From NCBI GenBank assembly GCA_963769905.1, contig CAVYNG010000002.1, positions 2,294,001-2,358,000 of the forward strand: DNA of 64,000 bases. The letters are read 5' to 3'. The notes below the pieces were generated by a model. That model saw nothing but the letters and a program-made list of their open reading frames with translations. It made no database searches and was not told the origin of the DNA. The stretch comes from Bog-756 sp963769905 (lineage in GTDB: Bacteria > Actinomycetota > Acidimicrobiia > Acidimicrobiales > RAAP-2). The position numbers and the translations under genes are program-made. Positions 42,699 to 51,488 of this stretch are shown here, piece after piece. The first letter of the stretch is position 1, and the number at the start of each line of letters is the position of its first letter.

Positions 42699-43136
42699 TC
42701 CGTGCGGGCCCGAGCTGAGGAGGTTGCGGTGGCCGATCCAATCGATGTGGTGCAGGCGTTCTGCGATGCGATGAGCAAGCGCGACGCCGAGGCGCTCCGG
42801 GAGTTCCTGGCCGACTGCGTCGTGTACCAAAACACGGGGATGCCGGGGAAGGAAGGCGTCGAGGACGTGTTGGCCGACCTGGCGGGCCAGTTCGCGATGT
42901 TCCCGGACACCTACGAGTACCGGATGGTAAACATCGCTAGCGACGGCGAGGTTGTGCTGACCGAGCGGGTCGACATGATCAACGGTTTCGACAGCAGCGT
43001 TCACGGCGTGCCTGTGATGGGCACCTTCGTCGTGCGCGACGCGAAGATCACGCGTTGGACCGATTACTTCGACACCGGCCTGATCGGGAAGATGCTCTCG
43101 GGCGAGGACTACAGCGGACTCGTCCCCGCCGGCTGA
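42696..43136 (+). CDS. SnoaL-like / NTF2-superfamily protein
   Basis: A 146-residue protein. DPIDVVQAFCDAMSKRDAEALREFLADCVVYQNTGMPGKEGVEDVL and MINGFDSSVHGVPVMGTFVVRDAKITRWTDYFDTG match limonene-1,2-epoxide hydrolase-like/SnoaL proteins. The leaderless ATG at 42696 is supported by the promoter; a GTG at 42729 with GGAGG five bases before it is an equally good internal start. First gene of the TetR-controlled operon; overlaps the P450 start (TGATG). Confidence 0.85.
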   Translation: MSVRARAEEVAVADPIDVVQAFCDAMSKRDAEALREFLADCVVYQNTGMPGKEGVEDVLADLAGQFAMFPDTYEYRMVNIASDGEVVLTERVDMINGFDSSVHGVPVMGTFVVRDAKITRWTDYFDTGLIGKMLSGEDYSGLVPAG

Positions 43137-44320
43137 TGGAGCAGCCGGTCTTCGAGTTCGACTCCCTCCTCCAGCCCGAGTTCGCCAAGGCGCCACACGC
43201 TTACTACCGGCAGATGCGCGACACGAATCCGGTGATGCGGTTGCCGGACATGTATGGAACCGAGCGGAGTAACGTCTTCGTCGCCAAGCACATCGACATC
43301 GAGTACGTGCTCCAGAACCCCGCGCTGTTCTCCTCGGACTTCCTGCCACCGGAGGTGGCACCGTTCCCGATGATCCCGGAGAACGTCGACCCCCCGGAGC
43401 ACAGGAAGTACCGCCGGCTGCTCGATCCGCTATTCGGTCCCAAGCCTATGAAGCAACTTGAGCCCGACATCACCCGGCGGGCCAACGAACTGATCGACCG
43501 GTTTATCGAACGCGGCGAGTGCGATTTCGCGCAGGAGTTCGCCGTCCCGCTGCCGTGCGGCGTCTTCCTCGACCTCATGGGCCTGCCGTCCGATGAGCTC
43601 GACTTCTTCCTGCAGCTGAAGCACGACTTCCTCCATGGCCAGGAAGTCAGCAATGAGTTCCTGCTCGATGCCAAGGAACGGGCGAACGAGCGGTTCCGCC
43701 GGCTCATCGCCGAGCGGCGACGCGATCCGCGCCACGACCTCCTCACGCACCTTGTCAACGCCCAGATCGAAAGCCAGCCATTGACCGAAGAGGAGCTCCT
43801 CGGCATCTGCCACCTCATGGTCGTGGCCGGGCTCGACACCGTCACCGATAGCCTCACCTGTTTCTTCGCTTGGCTCGCCGGGCACCCCGCGCAGCGGCGC
43901 CGCGTCGCGGAGGACCCCGCGATCATTCCGGCCGCCATCGAGGAGCTCCTGCGATTCGAGTCCCCAGTCCCCTTCGTGCCGCGGATTGTCACCGAGGACC
44001 TCGAGCTCAGCGGCTGTCCCCTAAATGCGGGCAACCAGATCGTGTGCCTGCTCGGCTCCGCGAATACCGACGAGCGTGTCCACGCAGCAGCCGACGTCGT
44101 CGACTTCGACCGTGAGGTCAACCGCCACTTCGGCTTCGGCGGCGGCATCCACCGCTGCCTCGGATCGCACCTCGCACGCATCGAGCTCCGCATCGCTCTC
44201 GGCGAGTGGCACCGGCGCATTCCCGAGTACCGCATCCCCGACGGCGTCGATCTCGAGTACACCCCACTGCTCCGCCAGGTCGAACATCTCCCGCTTCTCT
44301 TCGTCCCGGCGCCCCGTTGA
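43136..44320 (+). CDS. cytochrome P450
   Basis: A 394-residue soluble P450. Landmarks are the I-helix VVAGLDTVTD, the K-helix EELLRFESP, the heme loop FGFGGGIHRCLGSHLAR, with the proximal Cys, and the C-terminal strands. Length and motifs are complete. Its partner ferredoxin and reductase are not in the cluster. The operon with an NTF2-like protein and an SDR suggests oxidation of a terpenoid, steroid or aromatic substrate. Confidence 0.95.
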   Translation: MEQPVFEFDSLLQPEFAKAPHAYYRQMRDTNPVMRLPDMYGTERSNVFVAKHIDIEYVLQNPALFSSDFLPPEVAPFPMIPENVDPPEHRKYRRLLDPLFGPKPMKQLEPDITRRANELIDRFIERGECDFAQEFAVPLPCGVFLDLMGLPSDELDFFLQLKHDFLHGQEVSNEFLLDAKERANERFRRLIAERRRDPRHDLLTHLVNAQIESQPLTEEELLGICHLMVVAGLDTVTDSLTCFFAWLAGHPAQRRRVAEDPAIIPAAIEELLRFESPVPFVPRIVTEDLELSGCPLNAGNQIVCLLGSANTDERVHAAADVVDFDREVNRHFGFGGGIHRCLGSHLARIELRIALGEWHRRIPEYRIPDGVDLEYTPLLRQVEHLPLLFVPAPR

Positions 44321-45219
44321 CGCGCACCGTCCTGCTCACTGGCGCATCCGGTGGCCTCGGCACCGCCTCGACCATCGAGCTCACTCGTCGCGGGTGGAAG
44401 GTGATCGCCGCAGTCCGCTCCATTGACGACGAGTTCGCGCCGCTACGCGACGCGACCGCAGGTCATCCCGGTGACGTTCAGCCGTTGCTGCTCGACCTAC
44501 TCGAAGACACCTCTATCGTCGCCGCCGCTCAGCAACTCGCGGCTGTCCCGCTGGACGCTGTAGTGCACAACGCCGGCGTCGGCGCGTTCGCGACCTTCGA
44601 GGACACCCCGATCGACGCCTGGCAAACTATCTTCCAGGTCAACCTTCTTGGCCCGATGCGCCTGACTGCCCTGCTCCTCCCGTCGATGCGGGCTCGCGGC
44701 TCTGGGCGCATTGTGGCCGTTTCCAGCTACACCGCACGGCTCGGAATCCCGTTTGCGTCGGTCTACGGCGTGTCGAAGGCTGGCCTGGAACGCTGGATTG
44801 AGACCCTCGCCGTCGAGCTCAAGTCCTTCGGCATCTCAGTCCACGCGCTCGAGACCGGGATGTTCGACACTCCGATGGTGAACGGACCGAAGCCGCCTCA
44901 AGACCCGCACAGTCCCTACCGCCATGTGTACGACCGCCTCGAGCCCTACCGCGGGCGCATGATCTCGACCGCCAAACCACCCAAGCAGTTCGCCACTGTG
45001 CTTGCCAACACCCTCGAGGCCAAGAATCCGCCGATCCTGCGGCCTGTCGGGACAGATGCGCATGCGCTCTACGCGGCGCAACGGCTCCTTCCGTCCCGGT
45101 TCATGCCCGCCCTATTCCGGCTCGGTTTCCGACAAGACCGACGACCCCGACTCCGGCTTCGCATAACAGGCGGTGACGAAGTCCCGCCGGTTGCACAGAT
45201 CAGAACTGACCTCGACTGA
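44317..45219 (+). CDS. SDR family oxidoreductase
   Basis: A 300-residue SDR. The TTG start overlaps the P450 stop (TTGA) and leads straight into TVLLTGASGGLGTASTIEL. HNAGVGAF, SSYTARLGIPFASVYGVSKAGLERW (Tyr and Lys) and ALETGMFDTPMV complete the motifs. Likely oxidises an alcohol made by the P450. Third gene of the operon. Confidence 0.92.
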   Translation: MTRTVLLTGASGGLGTASTIELTRRGWKVIAAVRSIDDEFAPLRDATAGHPGDVQPLLLDLLEDTSIVAAAQQLAAVPLDAVVHNAGVGAFATFEDTPIDAWQTIFQVNLLGPMRLTALLLPSMRARGSGRIVAVSSYTARLGIPFASVYGVSKAGLERWIETLAVELKSFGISVHALETGMFDTPMVNGPKPPQDPHSPYRHVYDRLEPYRGRMISTAKPPKQFATVLANTLEAKNPPILRPVGTDAHALYAAQRLLPSRFMPALFRLGFRQDRRPRLRLRITGGDEVPPVAQIRTDLD

Positions 45220-45573
45220 TCAGACGACAGCGGGGTGCCCCATAACGCGCCAGTAGATCAGCCCTGACGCTGCCCCCGTCCGCCGGTTATGCCGCGGGCC
45301 TGAGCCGAAGTGGCGGACCACCCTCCACTCGATTCCCCCGCCACAGATAACGCGCCCGCTCCCGGCGACGCTCCTATCACTTGTCAAGGCGGATTTTGGT
45401 CAGGGTGTGCAACCAAGCGGGCAGATCAATGATGAGTCACTCGATCTCGAGGACAAGCTCCTATGAGGCCACGGGTTGCATGGGTTCCGGGCCGTGGGTC
45501 GACGAGTCGCCGGGAAGTCAGCCCGCCTGACGGGCGACAGATAGGGGATGAGCCAGACCCACGGCCGCGGTCT
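45220..45573. other. intergenic region with no gene seen
   Basis: Between the cargo operon and the decayed IS110 gene. No convincing frame; probably holds the end of the IS110 element, whose boundary I could not define. Confidence 0.45.
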
Positions 45574-46627
45574 TCAGCCGCGAGGCAGGTAGCGGTAGAC
45601 CTCGCGGGCGACGTAGCGCTTCAAGAGACGGATGATCTCGTGCTTGGAGCGGCCCTCTTGCACCTTGCGGTCGAAGTAGGCCTTCGTCTCGGGATGGTGG
45701 GCGATGCGCACCATGACGATGCGCCAGAGCGCGGCGTTGGCCTGGTGGTCGCCGGCGTGATCGACTCGGACCCGTCCAGATGTCTTCCCGGAGCCGGCCG
45801 GGACGGGGGCCACCCCGCACAGATGCGCCCACGCCGGTTCTGAATGGAGACGTTCTGGGTTGTCTCCGGCACAGACCACCAATGCAGCTGCGGTGTCGGG
45901 ACCGACGCCGAAGCGCCCGAGGAGCTCGGGACAGCGTTCGACGAGGAGCGCCTCGATCCGTATGTCGAGCTCGGCCAGTTCGTCGTCGAGCCATTCCACC
46001 CGACGGGCGAGCGAGCACAGCGAGGCCTTCGTGGCACTCAGCACCGGATCGCCGTGACGAGCCGGGCGCAGTCGAGCTGCCTCGCTGGTGAGGGCGTGCA
46101 CGGTCAGGCCCCGCAGGCGGTCTCGCAGCAGGTCGGGGGCACTGACGATCAGTTGGCGCATCTGAACGAGCGCCGCGGTGCGGGCCACTCTCGGGCCGAG
46201 CGCTTGGCGACAACGAGGGCTCGGATCCCCTCGACGGCACCGTCTTTGGACTTGGCGATGCTCTTCGCCTTGCCCGCGAGGGCCGCCCGAGCCGCCTCGA
46301 TGGCGTCGAGGGGATCGGACTTGCCACTGCGGCGCCGCTCCTCCCGGTTGGGCCGGTTCACCTCGATCACCGTCGACGCCTGCGGTGCGCAGGTACCTGG
46401 AAAGCCCGGCCCCATAGGAGCCGGTGCCCTCGACCCCGACCTTCCTCACCTCCCCGAAGGACCGGAGCCAGGACAGAAGCGACCGATAACCAGCGGGTGT
46501 CGGTCGGAAAGGCAGCGGTGCCGAACAAGCCACCGATCGGATCGAGTGCGGCGGCGACGTGGAGGTCGAGGTGGGTATCGACACCACCGGTGACACCCCG
46601 CGCAGCTTCTACGATGGTCATGGCCAT
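45574..46627 (-). pseudogene. IS110-family transposase, multiply frameshifted
   Basis: Pieces of a DEDD transposase lie in three frames. The start GVDTHLDLHVAAALDPIGG (first Asp) is followed in another frame by VGVEGTGSYGAGLSRYL (Glu), in a third by KSDPLDAIEAARAALAGKA (Asp), and then a return to the second frame for the transposase_20 domain ending YVAREVYRYLPRG. At least three shifts occur, near 46,500, 46,400 and 46,200. GGAAGGG precedes the start at 46627. Inactive. Confidence 0.85.
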
Positions 46628-46795
46628 CCCTTCCTTCCTTAAGCGGTTGAGGGATGGCACGGCCGTTCCGGATCGGAGTGACGGGCGGTCCGAGTTGTTC
46701 GAGCAACCCGGACCAATCACCCTCTTTTCGAGACGGGGCGTGCCGTTCCTCTGACTGTGCTTCCGAACCTATTGAGGCCCAGTAGCGAAGCGGTG

Positions 46796-48040
46796 GGCGT
46801 GTTCAAGGGGTGAGCGCAATTAGTTCGGCGAGCTTCTCCGATGGTTTCAGATATCCAAGGGTCATGCGAGGTCGGTCATTGAGGCTTCGAGCAAACTCGG
46901 CCAGGGCTTCTTCGCTGTGGACTGACAGATCGGTGCCCTTTGGCATGTATTGGCGCAGCAGTCCATTCGTGTTTTCGTTCGATCCGCGTTGCCAGGGCGA
47001 GTGGGGATCGCAAAAGTAGACGGGGATGTCGGTCTCGGTGGTGAAATCGACATGCCGGCCCATCTCGCCCCCTTGGTCCCAGGTAATGGTCTTGACCAAC
47101 TTGGAGGGCAGGGTGCCAATCGCCTTTTTCATGGCCTCTTTGACTGACAAGGCATCCTTGCCGGCGCCAAGGTGCAGAAGCAGTGTGTAGCGAGTGGAGC
47201 GCTCCACCAGGGTGCCAACTGCCGAGAGGTTGTCCTTGCCCATGATCAAATCGCCCTCCCAGTGGCCAGGCACCGCCCGGTCGGCCACTTCGGCTGGACG
47301 TTCAGAGATCATCACCATGTTGGGCATCCGAAAGTTCACCTTGCTTCTGCTGCCCTGAGGTCGTCGGATGGCTCGCCCACTTCGGAGGCACCGAGTCAGC
47401 TCTCGACGCAGCTCACCTCGAGCCTGGACGAAAAGGGACTGGTAGATCGTTTCGTGACTCACCTGCATCATGGGATCGTCCGCGAAGTCGATCCGCAAGC
47501 GGCGAGAGATCTCCTGGGGCGACCACAACCCTTTGAGCCCGGCCGTGACCTCGGACAAGAGCTGCGGGCAGGACGCCAGCTTGGTGGGCTTGGGACGCCG
47601 GCAACGCTGTTCGGCCCTCAGGTAGCTCGACCAGGCCCGGTAGTCATCACGGCCGCCGTTAGCTGCCACCTCTCGGCTGACCGTGGACGGCGCCTTGTTG
47701 ATCCGCCGGGCAATAGCGGTGAAGGACTCGCCCTTGACCAAGCCGATCGTGATCTCTTCGCGGTCGGCAATGGTCAAACTGCCTCGCCGTGGAGTCCAAG
47801 AAGCGGGTCGAGCACGTCGACCGCCCCGGCCCTCACCGATAAACCATGCCGACGTGAAGGAGCATCCCACCGCCCGGGCCGCCTTCTGCCAGGTCATCCC
47901 TTCTCCACGCAGTCGCCTGACCATATGTTGCTGCTCTTGAGTTAAAGCAGGACGTGCAGGGCGCACAAGCAACCTCCTCGATTCGTCCCGACAAGTGTCG
48001 GTGACTCACCGAGATCGTGCGCTCACCCCTTGAACACGCC
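46796..48040. mobile_element. IS30-family insertion sequence, apparently intact
   Basis: A 1245-bp element with perfect 22-bp inverted ends (46796-46817 and 48019-48040; GGCGTGTTCAAGGGGTGAG... at the left). GTG precedes the left end and follows the right end, a 3-bp target duplication. Removing the element and one GTG restores a sequence matching the repeat at 39090-39136. Confidence 0.92.
46803..47972 (-). CDS. IS30-family transposase
   Basis: A 389-residue DDE transposase. The N-terminal region has helix-turn-helix motifs (TIGLVKGESFTAIARRINKAPSTVSREV). The catalytic triad is Asp in GHWEGDLIMGKD, Asp in TITWDQGGEMGRH and Glu in SPWQRGSNENTNGLLRQY, followed by LNDRPRMTLGYLKPSE. All family motifs are present in one frame. 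The gene fills almost the whole element, whose ends overlap the last codons. Confidence 0.95.
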   Translation of the reverse strand: MLVRPARPALTQEQQHMVRRLRGEGMTWQKAARAVGCSFTSAWFIGEGRGGRRARPASWTPRRGSLTIADREEITIGLVKGESFTAIARRINKAPSTVSREVAANGGRDDYRAWSSYLRAEQRCRRPKPTKLASCPQLLSEVTAGLKGLWSPQEISRRLRIDFADDPMMQVSHETIYQSLFVQARGELRRELTRCLRSGRAIRRPQGSRSKVNFRMPNMVMISERPAEVADRAVPGHWEGDLIMGKDNLSAVGTLVERSTRYTLLLHLGAGKDALSVKEAMKKAIGTLPSKLVKTITWDQGGEMGRHVDFTTETDIPVYFCDPHSPWQRGSNENTNGLLRQYMPKGTDLSVHSEEALAEFARSLNDRPRMTLGYLKPSEKLAELIALTP

Positions 48041-48170
48041 GTGGACCCTCAGCCCAGTGTCATTGATAGGTGACACCCTCGGACCGGGATTAGGGGACGC
48101 GTGATTTGGGGCGTCACTCGTACACGCGTTCTGCGTGGCCCGCGCTCTGGCAATATGGCGCCAGAGCGGG

Positions 48171-48176
48171 CAATAT
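48171..48176 (+). promoter_or_regulatory. -10 box of leaderless GNAT promoter
   Basis: CAATAT, six bases, then GTG at 48183. Confidence 0.4.
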
Positions 48177-48182
48177 GCGCTC

Positions 48183-48767
48183 GTGTATCCCGATCGAGAC
48201 CTCGCGTCCGATGCAAGGGGCCCGACACTGCGGACTCAACGCCTCGTGTTGCGGCGTTGGCGCGCCGAAGACCTAGCACCCTTTGCCGAACTCAACACCG
48301 ATCCCGACGTAATGGCGCACATGCAGAAGACCATGAGCCGAGAGGAGAGCGACGCATTCGTGGCGCGCATCGAGGAGGAGTTCGACGACTGCGGTTTCGG
48401 TCTGTGGGCCGTAGAGGCACCGAACCACTCGCCGTTCATTGGCTTTGTCGGGTTGCACCGAGTGCCGTTTGACGCTCCCTTCACGCCTGCGGTCGAAGTC
48501 GGATGGCGCCTAGCCCGCGAGCACTGGGGCTATGGATTCGTGACCGAGGCGGCTCGTAGTGCGGTTCGCTACGGACTCGAAGAGGTCGGTCTTGACGAGA
48601 TCGTTTCTTTCACCAACCCAGACAACGTCCGGTCGTGGAAGGTAATGGAACGCCTCGGCATGATTCGTGATCCGGCGTCGGACTTCGAGCACCCCAACGT
48701 TCCAACGGGACACTGGCTCCGTCCCCATATCTTCTACAGATTTCCGCCTGCGGCCCCGTCGCCGTAG
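48183..48767 (+). CDS. GNAT family N-acetyltransferase (RimJ/RimL type)
   Basis: A protein of about 194 residues. LRTQRLVLRRWRAEDLAPFAELNTDPDVMAHM opens the RimJ/RimL-like domain; FIGFVGLHRVPF, VEVGWRLAREHWGYGFVTEAARSAVRYGLEEVGLDEIVSFTNPDN and RSWKVMERLGM are the acetyl-CoA binding blocks. Likely acetylates a small molecule or peptide. I start at GTG 48183, after a -10-like box; an earlier GTG at 48135 is possible. Confidence 0.88.
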   Translation: MYPDRDLASDARGPTLRTQRLVLRRWRAEDLAPFAELNTDPDVMAHMQKTMSREESDAFVARIEEEFDDCGFGLWAVEAPNHSPFIGFVGLHRVPFDAPFTPAVEVGWRLAREHWGYGFVTEAARSAVRYGLEEVGLDEIVSFTNPDNVRSWKVMERLGMIRDPASDFEHPNVPTGHWLRPHIFYRFPPAAPSP

Positions 48768-48956
48768 CGCCCGATCTGCCGTTCGGCGCCCGTCGAAGGC
48801 ATGCAGATCCGAGCAGAACGAGCGCCCCATAACGCGCAGCGAAACCGGCGCTAGGGGTATCCCCATCGTGCCGTTTAGCCGCGGTCGATAACCGACCCTC
48901 TCCCGGCGAACTGGGGCACGCCTGCAATCCGGCATTTCCGGTTCGAGACGTCGTCG

Positions 48957-49772
48957 TCAGAGTTCGATCGACTCGGTCCACGCGATCCGAGAGCGAAGTC
49001 TGTCCAGGTAGCCATCACGCACCCACGTCGCCACCGGCTCGATGCCGCGCAGGCCCAGTTCCTTGCACGTTCTCATCACGATGCGTTGCTGCTCAGCGAC
49101 GAGAGAGGCGACGTTCTCGGGAACAGCGATGCCGTAAGCGTCGCAGAACAGCTCTATGCGGTGCCGACGATCCGGTGGGCCCGGGTGGTGCAGCCACCGG
49201 ACGCATTCCTCATCGTCTCGAAATGGCGCCGTGAACTCCAACCCGTAGGCGACGTCGAAGAGAGGTGAAGCTGGCCGAGCGTGGTCCCAATCGATGAGTC
49301 CGACGACGTCGTCGCCTCGCCAGACTCCATTCCACGGCCCGAAGTCGCCGTGGCATATGAGCTCTCCTGGCGAGCATGTCCCGGTGCCACTCGACCAAGC
49401 ACTGTCGGCCGACGGTCGGTACTCCTCGACGGCGTCGTGATACTCACGCAAGAATCGACCCCAGCGACGGAGACCGGAGTCGGGAACGACTTTGGCCCAA
49501 CCCGCTGGTCCGGCCTCACCGTCTATCCAGGTCAGGACTTCGCTGCCATCGCCACTCTCGATCACCCGCGGCGCCGGAAAGTCGGTCGTCTCGAGGTAGC
49601 GCAAGAGATCGTGCATAGCCGCCGACCAGAATGCGGAAGGACGGCGAACCGTGTTGCCGACACGGACCACACGACCTGACGTCGAGGTGTCGCGTTCCCC
49701 CGTCTCTCCCATCAGAGCCATTCTGCTGGCAAATCCGGCCACCACCCGTCCATGCTCCGGGATGAACCTCAA
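48957..49772 (-). CDS. aminoglycoside phosphotransferase-like (APH/ChoK) protein
   Basis: A 271-residue kinase-like protein. LICHGDFGPWNGVW is the Brenner catalytic loop (HGD.x.N) and VGLIDWDHARPASPLFDVAYGLEF the DFG-equivalent. VRVGNTVRRPSAFW near the N-terminus is the nucleotide loop. Could phosphorylate an antibiotic or metabolite; resistance is not demonstrated. Start uncertain between 49772 and ATG 49712. The 290 bp between it and the recombinase gene hold no supported gene. Confidence 0.8.
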   Translation of the reverse strand: MRFIPEHGRVVAGFASRMALMGETGERDTSTSGRVVRVGNTVRRPSAFWSAAMHDLLRYLETTDFPAPRVIESGDGSEVLTWIDGEAGPAGWAKVVPDSGLRRWGRFLREYHDAVEEYRPSADSAWSSGTGTCSPGELICHGDFGPWNGVWRGDDVVGLIDWDHARPASPLFDVAYGLEFTAPFRDDEECVRWLHHPGPPDRRHRIELFCDAYGIAVPENVASLVAEQQRIVMRTCKELGLRGIEPVATWVRDGYLDRLRSRIAWTESIEL

Positions 49773-50066
49773 GAGGACCGCATTTGGGTTCCCGAGCGCA
49801 GCGCAGAATGTCGGAGGGCAGGGTGCCCCACTCGTGTAAGTGCCGGTATGGGATATTTAGCGTTGGTTCCGGGCATCCACCGATGAGCCGGAAGCCCTTC
49901 GTAGGGTGCGTCGGGTCGGTTCTTCTGGCTTGACTGATCTGGGGTCGGAGCGAGCGACAGCTCGACTCCTCAACGGTGATCGTCGACCAGACGAGCCTCC
50001 CGACGCACGTGCATCCCTTTTCTGGAACTCGGCGGCCGACCATGGAGTCGGACCCCTGCTTCTCGA

Positions 50067-51008
50067 ATGTCTGGATGGTCACACCCCTGCGGAACGTGCA
50101 CCGGTCGACGACGGAGAGCCGACTGTTTAATCGTCCTGGCCGGCCGCGCCGATCTCGCGGAGCGCACCCGGCACAAGTACGAGTACCTCCTCGACAAGCA
50201 CATCCTCCCGGTGCTCGGTGATACCGCCATCGGACAGGTGAGCCCCTCGGAGGTTCGGTCCTGGCATGCTGCGATCGCAGAGAACAGTCCCACCACCGCG
50301 GCAGGTGCCTACCGCTTGTTGGGCTCCATCATGCGCGCAGCAGTGGCGGATGAGGTGATCGTGCGCAGCCCGTGCACGGTGCGGGGCGCGGCGGTGGAAC
50401 AGTCACCAGAGCGTCCCGTTGCGTCGATTGCCGAAGTCTCAGCAGACGCCTATGCCATGCCGGCCAACCTCCGGTGCGCGGTCCTCCTCGCCTGCTGGTC
50501 CCAGCTCCGTCGCGCCGAGATCCTCGGACTGCGCCGCAAGGACGTCGACCTGCTCCACAACACCCTCACAGTCGCGGTCACCAGGGCTCCCAGCATGAAG
50601 GGCGGGGAGATCCTGAAGGAGCCCAAGACCTCAGCGGGCAAGCGGACTCTTGCAATCCCGCCCAACATTCGCGAGGACCTCCAGCACCAGCTCGACGCGT
50701 ACACGGGTCCCGCTCGTAACGCCTGGCTCTTTGACGTGTCGGCCAGGACACTTCAGCGAGCATGGGAAGAGGCCCGGAAGGTGATCGGTAGGGACGACCT
50801 CCACCTCCACGACCTGAGGCACACGGGCCTCACCCTGGCAGCGGCAACCGGAGCCACCGTGGCCGAACTCCAGCACCGGGCCGGCCACGCAAGCCCAGCA
50901 GCCGCCATGCGCTATCAGCACGCAGTCGTGGAGGGACCGCGTCCTGGCCGATGCACTGGCCTCGTTGGCCGACCCCGCAGAGGTCAAGGAGATCGGTCTG
51001 CGCGATAA
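50067..51008 (+). CDS. tyrosine recombinase (phage integrase), damaged ends
   Basis: The frame encodes a core-binding domain from LAERTRHKYEYLLDKHILPVLG and a catalytic domain with Arg in SQLRRAEILGLRRKDV, HDLRHTG (HxxR), AGHASPAAAMRYQHA (His and Tyr). The usual arm-binding N-terminus is absent. After the catalytic Tyr (about 50,930) the expected C-terminus (DRVLADALASLADPAEVKEI) lies in another frame running to 51075. Catalytic residues are intact but activity is doubtful. It sits beside the tRNA target, so it is the integrase of the island. Confidence 0.85.
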   Translation: MSGWSHPCGTCTGRRRRADCLIVLAGRADLAERTRHKYEYLLDKHILPVLGDTAIGQVSPSEVRSWHAAIAENSPTTAAGAYRLLGSIMRAAVADEVIVRSPCTVRGAAVEQSPERPVASIAEVSADAYAMPANLRCAVLLACWSQLRRAEILGLRRKDVDLLHNTLTVAVTRAPSMKGGEILKEPKTSAGKRTLAIPPNIREDLQHQLDAYTGPARNAWLFDVSARTLQRAWEEARKVIGRDDLHLHDLRHTGLTLAAATGATVAELQHRAGHASPAAAMRYQHAVVEGPRPGRCTGLVGRPRRGQGDRSAR

Positions 51009-51093
51009 ATGTGGCAAAGACGACTCAGTTAACCTTCCGCACCCGTCTACTGGAGACGTGCATCATGCACGTTGACCAGGCACGACACGTCGA

Positions 51094-51136
51094 GCAGTCC
51101 CAACGGGGTTCGAACCCGTGTCTCCACCTTGAGAGG
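51094..51136. repeat. right attachment site (attR) within tRNA-Glu
   Basis: 43 bp identical to attL, covering the T-arm and 3' acceptor half up to the anticodon loop of tRNA-Glu plus one base beyond. Confidence 0.88.
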
Positions 51137-51167
51137 GTGGTGTCCTAGGCCACTAGACGATGGGACC
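51095..51167 (-). tRNA. tRNA-Glu(CTC)
   Basis: A 73-nt cloverleaf. Acceptor GGTCCCA pairs with TGGGACT, discriminator G. The anticodon arm CCACC-CT-CTC-AA-GGTGG gives anticodon CTC. The T-loop GTTCGAA is standard. CCA is not encoded. Its 3' part is the integration target of the adjacent island, and the tRNA is intact. Confidence 0.95.
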
Positions 51168-51257
51168 CTTGCGAGCCGTCGACCTTCGAACAGCTCCCGA
51201 CTCCTGCCCCTTCGGGGGCGCTCGTCGCACGGCATCTTGACCGAGACCCCGTGTGCG

Positions 51258-51330
51258 CTCGGGGGGGAGGGCTCGAACCTCCAACCTCATGAACCAGAAT
51301 CATGCGCGCTGCCAGTTGCGCCACCCCCGA
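51258..51330 (-). tRNA. tRNA-Gln(CTG)
   Basis: A 73-nt cloverleaf. Acceptor TCGGGGG pairs with CCCCCGA, discriminator G. The anticodon arm CATGA-TT-CTG-GT-TCATG gives CTG. T-arm GGAGG-TTCGAGC-CCTCC. Located 90 bp upstream of tRNA-Glu on the same strand, so both may be one transcript. Confidence 0.95.
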
Positions 51331-51488
51331 ATGGGCGAAGCGCCAATTTACCCGACGGGCCAAGCACAGGCAGTCCTGCGGCGCGGCCACAGGAAGATGT
51401 CCGGCCATGGGCCGTCGCTACGATCGACCAGGCGAGAGCGCAGCGCGATCGTCGCACGATGAAGCGGGGAGCCGCCGGGAATGGCTGG

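Larger units (their letters stand above)
40033..51136. mobile_element. integrative element in tRNA-Glu(CTC)
   Basis: Bounded by perfect 43-bp direct repeats (40033-40075 and 51094-51136) that match the 3' end of tRNA-Glu. A tyrosine recombinase gene ends 18 bases from the right repeat, the classical arrangement. Inside are small phage-like genes, a WhiB regulator, a TetR-controlled P450 operon, two transposons and resistance-like genes. No replication initiator, relaxase or capsid gene is recognisable, so it is probably a non-autonomous or decayed island. Confidence 0.85.
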
